In this document: positions 45,662-54,574 of the stretch, piece after piece
Numbering within the stretch: position 1 is the first letter of the stretch
How the letters are laid out: every line of letters begins with the position of its first letter
NCBI RefSeq assembly: GCF_022815645.1
Contig: NZ_JALGRO010000009.1
Coordinates: 1-64,000 of the forward strand
From: Curtobacterium sp. VKM Ac-2922
Lineage (GTDB): Bacteria > Actinomycetota > Actinomycetes > Actinomycetales > Microbacteriaceae
Reading direction: 5' to 3'
DNA length: 64,000 nucleotides
The notes under the pieces: model-generated
The model's input: the letters and a program-made list of their open reading frames with translations, nothing else
Database searches by the model: none
Told to the model about the DNA's origin: nothing
Translations under genes and position numbers: made by a program

Positions 45662-45676
45662 CGGCAGGATGGTCGC

Positions 45677-46510
45677 ATGGACGAGTTCGCGACCGTGCTG
45701 CGCGCCTGGCGCGACCGCGTCACCCCCGAGGCGGTGGGGCTGCCCGCCGGCCCCGGTCGACGGACGCCGGGTCTGCGTCGCGAAGAGCTCGCGGCGCTCG
45801 CCGGTGTCAGCGTCGACTACGTCGTGCGGCTCGAGCAGGGCCGCTCGGTCAACCCGTCGCCCCAGCTGCTCGGTGCGCTGGCGACCGCGCTGCGCCTGAC
45901 CACCGAGGAGCGTGACCACCTGTTCCGCGTCGCCGATGCCGCTCCGCCGTCGCGTGGTGTCGTGCCGCGGCACATCACCCCGGGCGTGCAGCGGTTGATC
46001 GACCGACTCGGCGACGTGCCGCTGGCGGTGTTCACGGCGACCCATGAGATCCTGCTGTGGAACGAGCTGTGGGCCGCGATGAACGGCGACCCCGCGCGGC
46101 TGGTCGGCCTCGACCGCAACCTGGTGTGGCGGTACTTCACGGCCGGCCACGAGGGCGTCGAGTACGACGACGACCACCACGAGGAGTTCTCCGGTGACCT
46201 GGTGGCCGACCTGCGCCTGGCGTTCGGCCGCTACCCCGGCGACCGGGCCCTGGCCGACCTGGTGGCACGGCTGCGTCGGGAGTCGCCGGAGTTCGAGCGG
46301 CGCTGGGCCGTCGCCCGGGTGGCCGAGCACCGGGCGAGCCGCAAGACCGTCCGGACGCCGGTCGGCGGCATCGAGGTCGACTGCGACACACTGACCGTGA
46401 CCGGCGGCGACCTGCGCATCGTCGTCTACACCGTGGTGCCCGGGTCGGAGTCGGCCGCACGACTCGACCTGCTGCGCGTGACGGGACTGCAGCAGCTCAC
46501 GCCCGGGTGA
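45677..46510 (+). CDS. XRE-family regulator with MmyB-like ligand-binding domain
   Basis: The 277-residue protein has an N-terminal helix-turn-helix (LRREELAALAGVSVDYVVRLEQG, residues about 33-60) and a C-terminal MmyB-like domain (HEILLWNELWAAMNGDPARL through RRWAVARVAEHRASRKTVRTP) thought to bind a fatty or hydrophobic ligand. CAGGAT is six bases before the ATG, a leaderless layout. Its end overlaps the convergent ketoacyl-synthase gene by 14 bp. Confidence 0.9.
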   Translation: MDEFATVLRAWRDRVTPEAVGLPAGPGRRTPGLRREELAALAGVSVDYVVRLEQGRSVNPSPQLLGALATALRLTTEERDHLFRVADAAPPSRGVVPRHITPGVQRLIDRLGDVPLAVFTATHEILLWNELWAAMNGDPARLVGLDRNLVWRYFTAGHEGVEYDDDHHEEFSGDLVADLRLAFGRYPGDRALADLVARLRRESPEFERRWAVARVAEHRASRKTVRTPVGGIEVDCDTLTVTGGDLRIVVYTVVPGSESAARLDLLRVTGLQQLTPG

Positions 46511-47741
46511 GCAGCAGCGACGCGTTCTGCCCGCCGAACCCGAACGCGTTGTTGAGCGCCGCCCGAATCGGCAGGGTCCTGGCGGTGCCGGACACCACGT
46601 CGAGGTCGACCGCCGGGTCCTGGTGCTGCAGGTTGCGCGTCGGTGGCACGATCCCGGTCTCGAGGGACCGGACGGTCAGGATCGTCTCGACCGCACCGGC
46701 CGCGCCGAACATGTGCCCGATCGCGCTCTTCGGCGCCGTGACGACGGCACCGCGCCCGACGACCCGGGCGATCGCCGCCGCCTCGCTCGCGTCGCCGACC
46801 GGGGTGCCGGTGGCGTGGGCATCGACGTGGTCGACGTCGCTGCCGGTCAGCCCACCCATGCGCAGCGCCTGGGTCATCGCGCGCTCCTGCCCGGAGCCGT
46901 CCGCCCGCGGTGCGGTGATGTGGAACGCGTCCGCGGTGATGCCCCATCCCGCCAGCACGGCGTGGACCCGGGCGCCGCGGGCCCGGGCGTGGGACGCACG
47001 CTCGAGCACCACGATGCCGGCACCTTCCCCGAGCACGAAGCCACGGCGGTCGCGGTCGAACGGGCGGGACAGCGTCGTCGGGTCGTCGCCGTTCGGCTTC
47101 GCGAGTGCCTGCGACTGCGCGAAGGACGCCATCGTCACGGGGGTCACCGCGGCCTCGGTCCCGCCGGCCACCACGACGTCGGCCTCGCCCGTGCGGATCA
47201 GCCGCGCCGCCATGGCGATGGCCTCGGCCCCCGACGCGCACGCCGACACGGTCGTGTACGCACCGGCGCGGGCGTCGAGCTCGATGCTGACCTGCGCCGC
47301 GGCGCCGTTCGCCATGAGCATCGGCACCGCCCGCGGGGAGACCCGGCGGGCGCCGTTGCGCCCGAGCTCGTCGTGCGCGTCCAGCAGCGTCTCGATCCCG
47401 CCGATCCCGGTGCCCAGCACGACGGCCAACCGCTCCGGGTCGACGTCGGGACGCCCCGCGTCCGCCCAGGCCTCGCCCGAGGCGACGAGCGCGAGCTGTT
47501 GGCTGCGGTCGAGGCGCTGCGCTCGCACCCGTCCGAGCGCCGCATCGGCGTCGAGCGCTGCGTCCGCCCCGACCCGGATCGGCACCGACGCCCAGAGGTC
47601 CCCCGGGCGGTCGAGCTCGTGCACGCCGGACCGGCCGGCGACCAGCGCGTCCCACAGCGGGTCGACGCCGTGGCCGAAGGGTGACACGGCGCCGAGGCCG
47701 GTGATGACGATGTCGTCGCGGTCCTGATTTGTATGCTGCAC
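46497..47741 (-). CDS. Beta-ketoacyl-ACP synthase (KAS II/FabF-like)
   Basis: The 414-residue condensing enzyme has a complete catalytic set: Cys168 in VSACASGAEA, His309 in DAHATGTPVGD, Lys338 in APKSAIGH and His343. It therefore elongates acyl-ACP with malonyl-ACP. No ACP, fabD or fabH is nearby, which sets it apart from the primary fatty-acid cluster. It is divergent from, and shares an operator with, a TetR regulator, suggesting inducible control of membrane lipids. The start GTG at 47741 lies seven bases after the -10-like TACAAC, so no leader is needed. Confidence 0.88.
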   Translation of the reverse strand: MQHTNQDRDDIVITGLGAVSPFGHGVDPLWDALVAGRSGVHELDRPGDLWASVPIRVGADAALDADAALGRVRAQRLDRSQQLALVASGEAWADAGRPDVDPERLAVVLGTGIGGIETLLDAHDELGRNGARRVSPRAVPMLMANGAAAQVSIELDARAGAYTTVSACASGAEAIAMAARLIRTGEADVVVAGGTEAAVTPVTMASFAQSQALAKPNGDDPTTLSRPFDRDRRGFVLGEGAGIVVLERASHARARGARVHAVLAGWGITADAFHITAPRADGSGQERAMTQALRMGGLTGSDVDHVDAHATGTPVGDASEAAAIARVVGRGAVVTAPKSAIGHMFGAAGAVETILTVRSLETGIVPPTRNLQHQDPAVDLDVVSGTARTLPIRAALNNAFGFGGQNASLLLTRA

Positions 47742-47749
47742 AAATTGAG

Positions 47750-47764
47750 TTGTACCACGTACAA
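47750..47764. promoter_or_regulatory. Shared TetR operator over two divergent leaderless promoters
   Basis: TTGTAC-CAC-GTACAA is a perfect inverted repeat between the KAS and TetR genes. Its right arm overlaps TACAAT (47760-47765), the -10 of the TetR gene. Its left arm, read on the minus strand, forms TACAAC (47749-47754), the -10 of the KAS gene. One bound repressor could block both. A looser TTTGT-N7-ACAAA repeat follows at 47728-47744. Confidence 0.75.
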
Positions 47765-47771
47765 TTCGGGG

Positions 47772-48332
47772 ATGGCAAGCACACGAGGTCAGGCCACCCG
47801 GGCGCGCATCCTGGCTGCGGCCGCCGACCTGCTGGCAGACCGGGGTGTCCGCGCGATGACCGTCGGTGACGTTGCACGGGCAGCGGGCGTGTACCCGAAC
47901 CAGATCACGCACCACTTCGGGTCGAAGGACCGGCTGGTGGTCGACGCGGCCTTCGTCCGGTTCCTCCGCGACACGACGCGGCTGCAGGCTGCGGGGCGCC
48001 GCGCGTCCTCGCCCGAGGCCTTCCGCCAGGTCCTGGCCCGCACGGCCCTCGCGATGCCGTCGACCGGACTGCTGGTCGCCGCCCTCGGGACCGCGCAGGA
48101 CGACGACGCACTGCGTGAGCGCACCGGCACGCTGCTGGCGGTGCTGTTCCGGCAGTCCGAGCGCTACCTCGAGCGGGTCGTCGCCGAGCACGACTGGACG
48201 AGCGAGCACGGGATCCCCCGCGACGCACGCACGTTCTGGAGCGCGGTGTTCGGTGCGGTGTTGTTCGCCACGGCCGGCGCCGTCGGGGGCCCCTCGGACG
48301 TCGACGTCGCGGCGACGATCAGCATCCGCTGA
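47772..48332 (+). CDS. TetR-family transcriptional regulator
   Basis: The 186-residue protein has a TetR-type DNA-binding domain (RARILAAAADLLADRGVRAM, then VGDVARAAGVYPNQITHHFG, residues about 10-55) and a helical ligand domain. The ATG is six bases after a near-consensus TACAAT, which is itself part of the operator, so autorepression is likely. The divergent beta-ketoacyl synthase is the evident target. The ligand may be an acyl-CoA or a lipid stress signal (inference). Confidence 0.9.
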   Translation: MASTRGQATRARILAAAADLLADRGVRAMTVGDVARAAGVYPNQITHHFGSKDRLVVDAAFVRFLRDTTRLQAAGRRASSPEAFRQVLARTALAMPSTGLLVAALGTAQDDDALRERTGTLLAVLFRQSERYLERVVAEHDWTSEHGIPRDARTFWSAVFGAVLFATAGAVGGPSDVDVAATISIR

Positions 48333-48362
48333 CCGTCACCGCGACGGGGCCCGCGACCGGGC

Positions 48363-49082
48363 CTAGTGCTCGCCGAACCCCGACCGGACGAGGGCGTCCA
48401 GGGCGTCGACGGCGTCCTGCGCGTCGTCCCCGGTCGCCTCGATCGTCAGCGTCGCGCCCTTCGGCAGTGCCAGCGCCATGATGCCGAGCAGGCTCTTCGC
48501 GTCGACACCGTTGACGTGGACGGCGGCGTCGAAGCGAGCGGCCGTCTTGACGAACTCCGCCGCGGGCCGGGCGTGCAGGCCGGTCTCGTTGACCAGCTCG
48601 ACGGTCGTGGACGCGGCCACGCGGGGACCGGTGGCGGTACCGGTCACCGGCACAGGTCCTGCTGTCTGGTCCGGACGGGAGGCTCCCCCCGCGTCCGCCT
48701 CGGACGCTGCGGCCGTGTCCGCGGCGGCCAGCACCGCCTGCACGTCGCCGCCGGTCTGGGCGGCGACGGCAGCCGCGACCGTGCCTTCGACGACCGGGGC
48801 GTCCGACACGTGGACGCGTGCCCGCAGGTCGTCGTCGAGGAAGTCGAGCGCGGTGTCGGTCGTCAGGTACGCCGAGCCGAGGTCGCACAGGACCACCACG
48901 GCGTCGGCGCTGGCGAGCTCGTCGATGCCGGCCGTGATCGCGTCGAACGAGGTGCCGATGCCGCCGTCGTCGGTGCCACCCGCGGCCACGAGCGGGACGT
49001 CCGCGGCCATCTGCCGGGCGAGTTCGACGGTCCCCGAGGCGATCGCCGCGCTGTGCGAGACGACCAGGATGCCGACGGTCAC
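48363..49082 (-). CDS. dhaM: Dihydroxyacetone kinase phosphotransfer protein DhaM fused to HPr
   Basis: The 239-residue protein fuses an EIIA-mannose-type DhaM domain (residues 1-125, active His10 in VVSHSAAIASG) to an HPr domain (about 155-239, active His170 in ETGLHARPAAEF). It passes phosphate from PTS enzyme I to ADP bound in DhaL. The Ala/Ser/Pro linker between the two is encoded by DNA that includes a GGACGGGAGGCT string like hairpin family 2. GTGA overlap couples it to dhaL. Enzyme I is not in the window. Confidence 0.9.
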   Translation of the reverse strand: MTVGILVVSHSAAIASGTVELARQMAADVPLVAAGGTDDGGIGTSFDAITAGIDELASADAVVVLCDLGSAYLTTDTALDFLDDDLRARVHVSDAPVVEGTVAAAVAAQTGGDVQAVLAAADTAAASEADAGGASRPDQTAGPVPVTGTATGPRVAASTTVELVNETGLHARPAAEFVKTAARFDAAVHVNGVDAKSLLGIMALALPKGATLTIEATGDDAQDAVDALDALVRSGFGEH

Positions 49083-49705
49083 GCCGCGTCCACCGCGGCG
49101 CGGAGGATGTACGCGGTCGACTGCGCTCCGGGGTCGCGGTGGCCGACGGCGCGTTCGCCGAGGTAGCTCGCACGGCCCTTGTGGGCGACGAGCGGTTCGG
49201 TCGACTCGGCACCGGTGACCGCGGCGTCGGCTGCCGCCGCGAGGACCCGTTCCGGCGACTCCCCCGCACCCGCCGCGGTGGCCGCAGCGTCGACGGCCGG
49301 GGTCCAGGCGTCGATCATGGTCTTGTCACCGACGGCCGCCTTGCCACGCGAGACGACCCCGTCCCGAGCGGCCGTCAGCACGGCGACGAGCGTGTCGGCG
49401 TCCAGCTCGGTCGCGTCACCCGCGGCCTGGGCGGCCTTCAGGTACGCGGTGCCGAACAGCGGGCCGGCCGCACCGCCGACCGTGGAGATGAGTTTCGTCG
49501 CGACGGTCTTGAAGACCGCTCCCGGGGTGTCGAACGACCCGGCGTCGATCGCCTGCACGACGGCGCGGAAGCCCCGGTCGAGGTTCTCGCCGTGGTCACC
49601 GTCGCCGATCTCGCGGTCGAGCGTGACGAGCTCGGCCCGGTGCTCGTCGATCGTCGCGGCGGTGCGGCGTACCCAGTCGATGGCCCATGCGGTGTCGAGC
49701 GCCAA
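49079..49705 (-). CDS. dhaL: PTS-dependent dihydroxyacetone kinase, ADP-binding subunit DhaL
   Basis: DhaL (208 residues) holds ADP/ATP as a coenzyme and phosphorylates dihydroxyacetone bound to DhaK. The signature regions are DREIGDGDHGENLDRGF (metal-binding aspartates near residue 36) and GGAAGPLFGTAY, with GDKTMIDAW later. A TTG start at 49705 is chosen with GAAGGGA upstream. It lies 31 bp after dhaK and overlaps dhaM, forming the dhaKLM operon. Confidence 0.93.
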   Translation of the reverse strand: MALDTAWAIDWVRRTAATIDEHRAELVTLDREIGDGDHGENLDRGFRAVVQAIDAGSFDTPGAVFKTVATKLISTVGGAAGPLFGTAYLKAAQAAGDATELDADTLVAVLTAARDGVVSRGKAAVGDKTMIDAWTPAVDAAATAAGAGESPERVLAAAADAAVTGAESTEPLVAHKGRASYLGERAVGHRDPGAQSTAYILRAAVDAA

Positions 49706-49736
49706 TGCGTGTCCCTTCGTGCGCGGTGTGTCGGTC

Positions 49737-50738
49737 TCAGCGGCCCCAGCGCAGTGCCGGGGTCTCGACCGGAGCGTCCCAGAGCGTCAGCAGGTCGTCG
49801 TCGAGCACCGTGACGGTGATCGAGAAGCCCTGCATCTCGAGGGACGTGACGTAGTCGCCCACCAAGCTACGCGCGACCTCGAAGCCCCGGTCCGCCAGGA
49901 CCTCGGCGGCGCGCCGGTAGACGATGTAGAGCTCGGACTCGGGCGTGCCGCCCATGCCGTTGACGAACAGCAGCAGGCGCGAGCCGGCCGGGGCGTCCAG
50001 GTCGGTCAGCACCGGCTCGAGCACGCGGTCGACGAGCTGGTCGACCGGGGCCATCGCGATGCGCTCGCGCCCCGGTTCGCCGTGGATCCCGATCCCGAGC
50101 TCCGCCTCGTCGTCGGCCAGGGTGAACGAGGGTTCGCCCGCGTGCGGGACCGTGCCGGGCGCGATCGCCAGGCCCATCGAGCGGGTGACCGCGTTGACGT
50201 GGCGGGCGACCGCCGCGACCGCGTCCAGGTCGTCGCCGCGTTCGGCGGCGGCGCCCGCGCACTTCTCGACGACGACCGTGCCCGCGACCCCGCGTCGGCC
50301 GGCGGTGTACAGCGAGTCCTGCACGGCGACGTCGTCGTCGACCACGACGGTCTCGACCCGCACGTCGTCCATGCCGGCGAGCTCGGCGGCCGTCTCGAAG
50401 TTGAGCACGTCGCCGGTGTAGTTCTTGACGATGTGCAGCACACCGGCACCACCGTCGACGGCCTTCGTCGCCGCGACGATCGGGTCCGGGGTCGGACTGG
50501 TGAAGACCGGGCCGGGAACGGCCGCGTCGAGCATGCCGACGCCGACGAACCCGGCGTGCAGGGGCTCGTGGCCGCTGCCGCCGCCGCTGACGATGCCGAC
50601 CTTGCCCGCCACCGGGGCGTCGGTGCGGTGCAGGTGGATCGGGTCCTCGACCAGCACGACGTGACCGGCGTGCGCCGCGGCGAACCCGCGCACGGTCTCG
50701 ATGACGACGTCCTGCGGGTCGTTGATGAGCTTCTTCAT
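49737..50738 (-). CDS. dhaK: Dihydroxyacetone kinase, substrate-binding subunit DhaK
   Basis: DhaK (333 residues) binds dihydroxyacetone covalently as a hemiaminal on a histidine. Here that is His219 in LGIGIHGEPG. The N-terminal GIVSGGGSGHEPLHAGFVG and the VKNYTGDVLNFE segment are typical. GGAGG is seven bases before the ATG at 50738. It is the first gene of dhaKLM, divergent from glpFK across a 305-bp gap carrying two identical palindromes, suggesting joint control of glycerol and dihydroxyacetone use. Confidence 0.95.
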   Translation of the reverse strand: MKKLINDPQDVVIETVRGFAAAHAGHVVLVEDPIHLHRTDAPVAGKVGIVSGGGSGHEPLHAGFVGVGMLDAAVPGPVFTSPTPDPIVAATKAVDGGAGVLHIVKNYTGDVLNFETAAELAGMDDVRVETVVVDDDVAVQDSLYTAGRRGVAGTVVVEKCAGAAAERGDDLDAVAAVARHVNAVTRSMGLAIAPGTVPHAGEPSFTLADDEAELGIGIHGEPGRERIAMAPVDQLVDRVLEPVLTDLDAPAGSRLLLFVNGMGGTPESELYIVYRRAAEVLADRGFEVARSLVGDYVTSLEMQGFSITVTVLDDDLLTLWDAPVETPALRWGR

Positions 50739-50839
50739 GAGCTGGCCTCCACGGGGTCTCCACACGCGGAACAGGTCAGCACACCGCCGACGTCGTCCGG
50801 AGTGCGGCCAATCTACAACGGGCGGGCGTTCCCTCGCGA

Positions 50840-50918
50840 TGCACGTTCGTGCACCGCGGATCCCGTCCGCGACGGCCGCAGGGAGGGGCTGCGCACACCC
50901 CGCTTGCACGTTCGTGCA
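50840..50918. promoter_or_regulatory. Twin palindromic operators between dhaKLM and glpFK
   Basis: The perfect palindrome TGCACG-TT-CGTGCA occurs at 50840-50853 and again at 50905-50918, 65 bp apart, in the 305-bp divergent gap. Identical sites at this spacing suggest a regulator of both operons, possibly of the SorC/DeoR type, acting by cooperative binding or looping. No regulator gene is adjacent. The remainder of the gap shows no gene. Confidence 0.7.
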
Positions 50919-51043
50919 GATTCCCGTCGATCGCTCACGTGCCCGTCGCCCCGGGTGAAAACCCAGCAGTATGCTCGCCCCAATCACTCGATGGGGAGTG
51001 CCGGAGCAGCCCGGACCCCCTCTCACAGCACTGGAGGTCACCG

Positions 51044-51766
51044 ATGGACGACATCGGCGTCAAGTTCCTGTCCGAGCTCGTCGGCACCGCGATGCTCATC
51101 ATCCTGGGTGGCGGTGTGGTCGCAGCCGTCTCCCTCAAGAAGTCCAAGGGCTTCGGCGCCGGCTTCCTCATGGTCACGATCGGCTGGGGCTTCGCCGTCT
51201 TCGCCGGTGTGACCGTGTCGTACAAGTCGGGCGGTCAGCTCAACCCGGCCGTCAGCCTGGCCCAGGCCATCCTCGGCAACATCACCGTCGGCGAGATGTT
51301 CCTCTTCTGGCTCGCCCAGCTCATCGGTGCGGTCATCGGTGCCGTCATCGTCTGGCTCGCCTACAAGCAGCACTTCGACGAAGAGCCCGACCCCGCCGCC
51401 AAGCTCGGCGTGTTCTCGACCGGCCCCGCGATCCGCTCGTACGGCTGGAACCTGGTGACCGAGATCGTCGGCACCTTCGTGCTGGTCTTCGTCGTCATCG
51501 CCTTCACCAACGGCAAGACCCCCTCCGAGCTCGGCGCGATCCCCGTCGCCTTCCTCGTGATCGCGATCGGTGTCTCCCTCGGTGGCCCGACCGGCTACGC
51601 GATCAACCCGGCCCGTGACCTCGGCCCGCGCATCGCCCACGCTTTCCTGCCCATCAAGGGCAAGGGCTCGAGCGACTGGGCCTACGCCTGGGTCCCCGTC
51701 GTCGGCCCGCTCGTCGGTGGCGCCATCGCCGCCGGGCTGTCGTACGCGCTCCTCCCCCTCGCCTGA
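51044..51766 (+). CDS. glpF: Glycerol facilitator (aquaglyceroporin, MIP family)
   Basis: The 240-residue channel has six membrane helices and two half-helices with NPA motifs: LNPAVS (about residue 67) and INPARD (about residue 188). The aspartate after the second NPA (NPARD) is typical of glycerol-conducting channels rather than pure water channels. GGAGG is six bases before the ATG. It is followed by glpK, with a hairpin between them. Confidence 0.93.
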   Translation: MDDIGVKFLSELVGTAMLIILGGGVVAAVSLKKSKGFGAGFLMVTIGWGFAVFAGVTVSYKSGGQLNPAVSLAQAILGNITVGEMFLFWLAQLIGAVIGAVIVWLAYKQHFDEEPDPAAKLGVFSTGPAIRSYGWNLVTEIVGTFVLVFVVIAFTNGKTPSELGAIPVAFLVIAIGVSLGGPTGYAINPARDLGPRIAHAFLPIKGKGSSDWAYAWVPVVGPLVGGAIAAGLSYALLPLA

Positions 51767-51784
51767 CCCCCACCCGCCAACGGC

Positions 51785-51810
51785 GGCCGGACCCATCGTC
51801 GGGTCCGGCC
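51785..51810 (+). terminator. Intra-operon hairpin between glpF and glpK
   Basis: GGCCGGACCC and GGGTCCGGCC form a perfect 10-bp stem with loop ATCGTC, 18 bp after glpF. It lacks a T tract and is followed by the glpK Shine-Dalgarno, so it may reduce read-through or stabilise the upstream message. Confidence 0.65.
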
Positions 51811-51837
51811 GGCACCGAACACCCGTAAGGAGCACCC

Positions 51838-53349
51838 ATGGCCGACTACATCGTCGCCATCGACCAGGGCACGACCAGCACCCGAGCCATCGTCTTCGAC
51901 CACTCCGGTTCGATCATCTCGGTCGGACAGAAGGAGCACGAGCAGATCTTCCCGCGTGCCGGTTGGGTCGAGCACGACCCGTCCGAGATCTGGGACAACA
52001 CCCGTGAGGTCATCGGCCAGGCCCTGTCCCGCGCCGACATCACCCGCCACGACGTCGCGGCGGTCGGCATCACCAACCAGCGCGAGACCGCGGTCGTGTG
52101 GGACAAGACCACGGGCAAGCCGGTCTACAACGCGATCGTCTGGCAGGACACCCGCACGCAGTCCATCGTCGACAAGCTCGCCGACGGTGACACCGACCGC
52201 TACAAGGCGATCGTCGGCCTGCCCCTGGCGACCTACTTCGCCGGCACGAAGATCATGTGGATCCTCGAGAACGTCGAGGGTGCCCGTGAGAAGGCCGAGG
52301 CCGGGGACCTGCTCTTCGGCACGACCGACACCTGGGTCCTCTGGAACCTGACCGGTGGCGTCGACGGCGGCGTGCACAAGACGGACGTCACGAACGCCTC
52401 GCGCACCCTGTTCATGGACCTCGAGACGCTGCAGTGGCGTGACGACATCCTCGCCGACTTCGGTGTCCCGAAGTCGATGCTCCCCGAGATCGTCAGCTCC
52501 TCCGAGGTCTACGGCCACGTCGAGTCGTCGAACCTGCTGCGCGAGGTCCCGATCGCGGGCATCCTCGGCGACCAGCAGGCCGCGACGTTCGGTCAGGCCG
52601 CCTTCGACAAGGGCGAGTCGAAGAACACGTACGGCACCGGCAACTTCCTGATCTTCAACACCGGCACGGACATCGTCCGCTCGGAGAACGGGCTGCTGAC
52701 CACGGTCGGCTACAAGCTCGGCGACCAGGACACGCACTACGCGCTCGAGGGATCGATCGCCGTCACCGGCTCGCTGATCCAGTGGCTGCGCGACAACCTC
52801 GGCATCATCGGCAGCGCCCCGGAGGTCGAGGCCCTGGCCAAGACCGTCGAGGACAACGGTGGCGTCTACTTCGTCCCGGCGTTCTCGGGTCTGTTCGCGC
52901 CGTACTGGCGTCCGGATGCGCGTGGTGCCCTGGTCGGCCTCACGCGGTACGTCAACAAGGGGCACATCGCCCGCGCCGCGCTCGAGGCGACGGCACTCCA
53001 GACCCGCGAGGTCCTGGACGCCGTCAACGCCGACTCCGGTGTGGACCTGACCGAGCTCAAGGTCGACGGCGGCATGACCGCCAACGACGCACTCATGCAG
53101 TTCCAGGCGGACATGCTCGACGTGCCGGTCGTCCGACCGGTCGTCGCCGAGACCACCGCGCTCGGTGCCGCCTACGCGGCCGGTCTGGCAGTGGGCTTCT
53201 GGGCGAACCTCGACGAGCTCCGTGCCAACTGGCAGGAAGACCGTCGCTGGGAGCCGCAGCTCGACGCCGCCGAGCGCGAGCGCACGCTGCGCCTGTGGAA
53301 GAAGGCCGTCACGAAGACCTTCGACTGGGTCGACGAGGACGTGCAGTAG
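51838..53349 (+). CDS. glpK: Glycerol kinase
   Basis: GlpK (503 residues) phosphorylates glycerol to glycerol-3-phosphate. The FGGY-kinase core is intact: [13 protein letters not shown] at the N-terminus, [20 protein letters not shown], the [10 protein letters not shown] box and the late signature [25 protein letters not shown] lies five bases before the ATG. It probably shares a transcript with glpF. Together with dhaKLM it gives two routes for C3 polyol phosphorylation. Confidence 0.96.
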   Translation: MADYIVAIDQGTTSTRAIVFDHSGSIISVGQKEHEQIFPRAGWVEHDPSEIWDNTREVIGQALSRADITRHDVAAVGITNQRETAVVWDKTTGKPVYNAIVWQDTRTQSIVDKLADGDTDRYKAIVGLPLATYFAGTKIMWILENVEGAREKAEAGDLLFGTTDTWVLWNLTGGVDGGVHKTDVTNASRTLFMDLETLQWRDDILADFGVPKSMLPEIVSSSEVYGHVESSNLLREVPIAGILGDQQAATFGQAAFDKGESKNTYGTGNFLIFNTGTDIVRSENGLLTTVGYKLGDQDTHYALEGSIAVTGSLIQWLRDNLGIIGSAPEVEALAKTVEDNGGVYFVPAFSGLFAPYWRPDARGALVGLTRYVNKGHIARAALEATALQTREVLDAVNADSGVDLTELKVDGGMTANDALMQFQADMLDVPVVRPVVAETTALGAAYAAGLAVGFWANLDELRANWQEDRRWEPQLDAAERERTLRLWKKAVTKTFDWVDEDVQ

Positions 53350-53368
53350 TCCTGCACTGAACCGCACC

Positions 53369-53397
53369 GCACCGGGCCTCCGGTGTGTCGCCGGTGC
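53369..53397. terminator. Weak hairpin between glpK and trpD
   Basis: GCACCGG and CCGGTGC form a 7-bp stem around a 15-nt loop in the 114-bp gap between convergent genes. No T tract follows. Confidence 0.4.
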
Positions 53398-53463
53398 ACC
53401 CCCTCGGGACGCCCTGGTCGTGCTGCTGCTGCTGGCCTGGGAACGCCCATGCCGCGCGCCCGG

Positions 53464-54522
53464 CTACTGCTGTGCCGGGGCGGCACCGACCCAGTCGGCG
53501 AGCTTGCGCTCGGCCGCGCCGGAGTCGATGGCCTGGGCGGCCACCGTGAGCTGTTCGCGGAAGCGCTGCAGGATCGGCCGGTCCCACTCGGCCGGGTCCT
53601 CGGCCAGGCGGAAGGACACCAGGCCGGCTGCCGCGTTGAGCAGCACGATGTCGCGGACGGGGCCGGTCTCGCCGGCGAGCACCCGACGGACGATCGCGGC
53701 GTTCTCGGCCGGCTCACCGCCCAGCAGGTCCGAGGTCACGGCGCGGGCGATGCCGAGGTCGCGCGGGTCGAGGTCGTGCTCGGTGACGCGGCCGCCGGTG
53801 ACCTCCCAGATGTGGCTGTGACCCGTGGTGGTCAGCTCGTCGAGGCCGTCGTCGCCGCGGAACACCAGGGCCGTCGCGCCGCGGGTCTGGAACACGCCGG
53901 TGATGATCGGCACCAGCTCGAGCTGGGCGACGCCGACCGCGTTCGCTTCGCACCGCGCGGGGTTGACGAGCGGGCCGAGGAAGTTGAACACGGTCGGCAC
54001 CCCGATCTCACGGCGCACCGGAGCGGCGTGGGCGAACCCGGGGTGGAACGCGCTGGCGAAGGCGAAGGTCAGTCCGACGCGCCGGAAGGTGTCCGCAACA
54101 CGCGTCGCGTCCATCGACAGGTCGAGCCCGAGCGCGGCGAGCACGTCGCTCGAACCGGACTTCGACGAGCTCGCGCGGTTGCCGTGCTTGACGACGGGCA
54201 CACCGGCTGCGGCGATCACGATCGCGGCCATCGTCGAGACGTTGACCGTGCCGACGACGTCCCCGCCCGTGCCGACGATGTCGAGCGCCATCGGGTCGAC
54301 GTCCAGCGGGACGGCGGCGTCGAGGATGGCGTCGCGGAAGCCGACCACCTCGTCGACGGTCTCGCCCTTGGCGCGGAGGGCCACCGCGAAGGCCGCGATC
54401 TGCGCCTGCGTGGCCTGTCCGCGGACGATCTCCTCCATGGCCCATGTGGACTGCCTGATCGACAGGTCCTCGCGCGCCATGAGGGCGCTGATGACGGCGG
54501 GCCAGGTCAGGAGGTCGGACAT
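53464..54522 (-). CDS. trpD: Anthranilate phosphoribosyltransferase
   Basis: TrpD (352 residues) transfers the phosphoribosyl group from PRPP to anthranilate in tryptophan synthesis. Diagnostic segments are DIVGTGGD (PRPP site), NVSTMAAIVIAAAG, VKHGNRASSSKSGSSDVLAALG and FNFLGPLVNPA. It is isolated from other trp genes and divergent from the respiratory operon, an order common in Microbacteriaceae and relatives. The ATG at 54522 lies seven bases after TACGAT on the minus strand, indicating a leaderless message. Confidence 0.95.
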   Translation of the reverse strand: MSDLLTWPAVISALMAREDLSIRQSTWAMEEIVRGQATQAQIAAFAVALRAKGETVDEVVGFRDAILDAAVPLDVDPMALDIVGTGGDVVGTVNVSTMAAIVIAAAGVPVVKHGNRASSSKSGSSDVLAALGLDLSMDATRVADTFRRVGLTFAFASAFHPGFAHAAPVRREIGVPTVFNFLGPLVNPARCEANAVGVAQLELVPIITGVFQTRGATALVFRGDDGLDELTTTGHSHIWEVTGGRVTEHDLDPRDLGIARAVTSDLLGGEPAENAAIVRRVLAGETGPVRDIVLLNAAAGLVSFRLAEDPAEWDRPILQRFREQLTVAAQAIDSGAAERKLADWVGAAPAQQ

Positions 54523-54534
54523 GACCTCGATCGT

Positions 54535-54574
54535 AGTGTTTTCGAACGACCCGCCAGTTGGCTGGCAAAACACT
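54535..54574. promoter_or_regulatory. Inverted repeat in the trpD/ctaE divergent promoter
   Basis: AGTGTTTT (54535-54542) and AAAACACT (54567-54574) are perfect complements, 32 bp centre to centre. GCCAG-TTGG-CTGGC lies inside. The left arm touches the trpD -10, and the right arm lies 15 bp before the ctaE -10 (CATAAT, 54590-54595). It may bind a regulator of both units. Confidence 0.5.
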
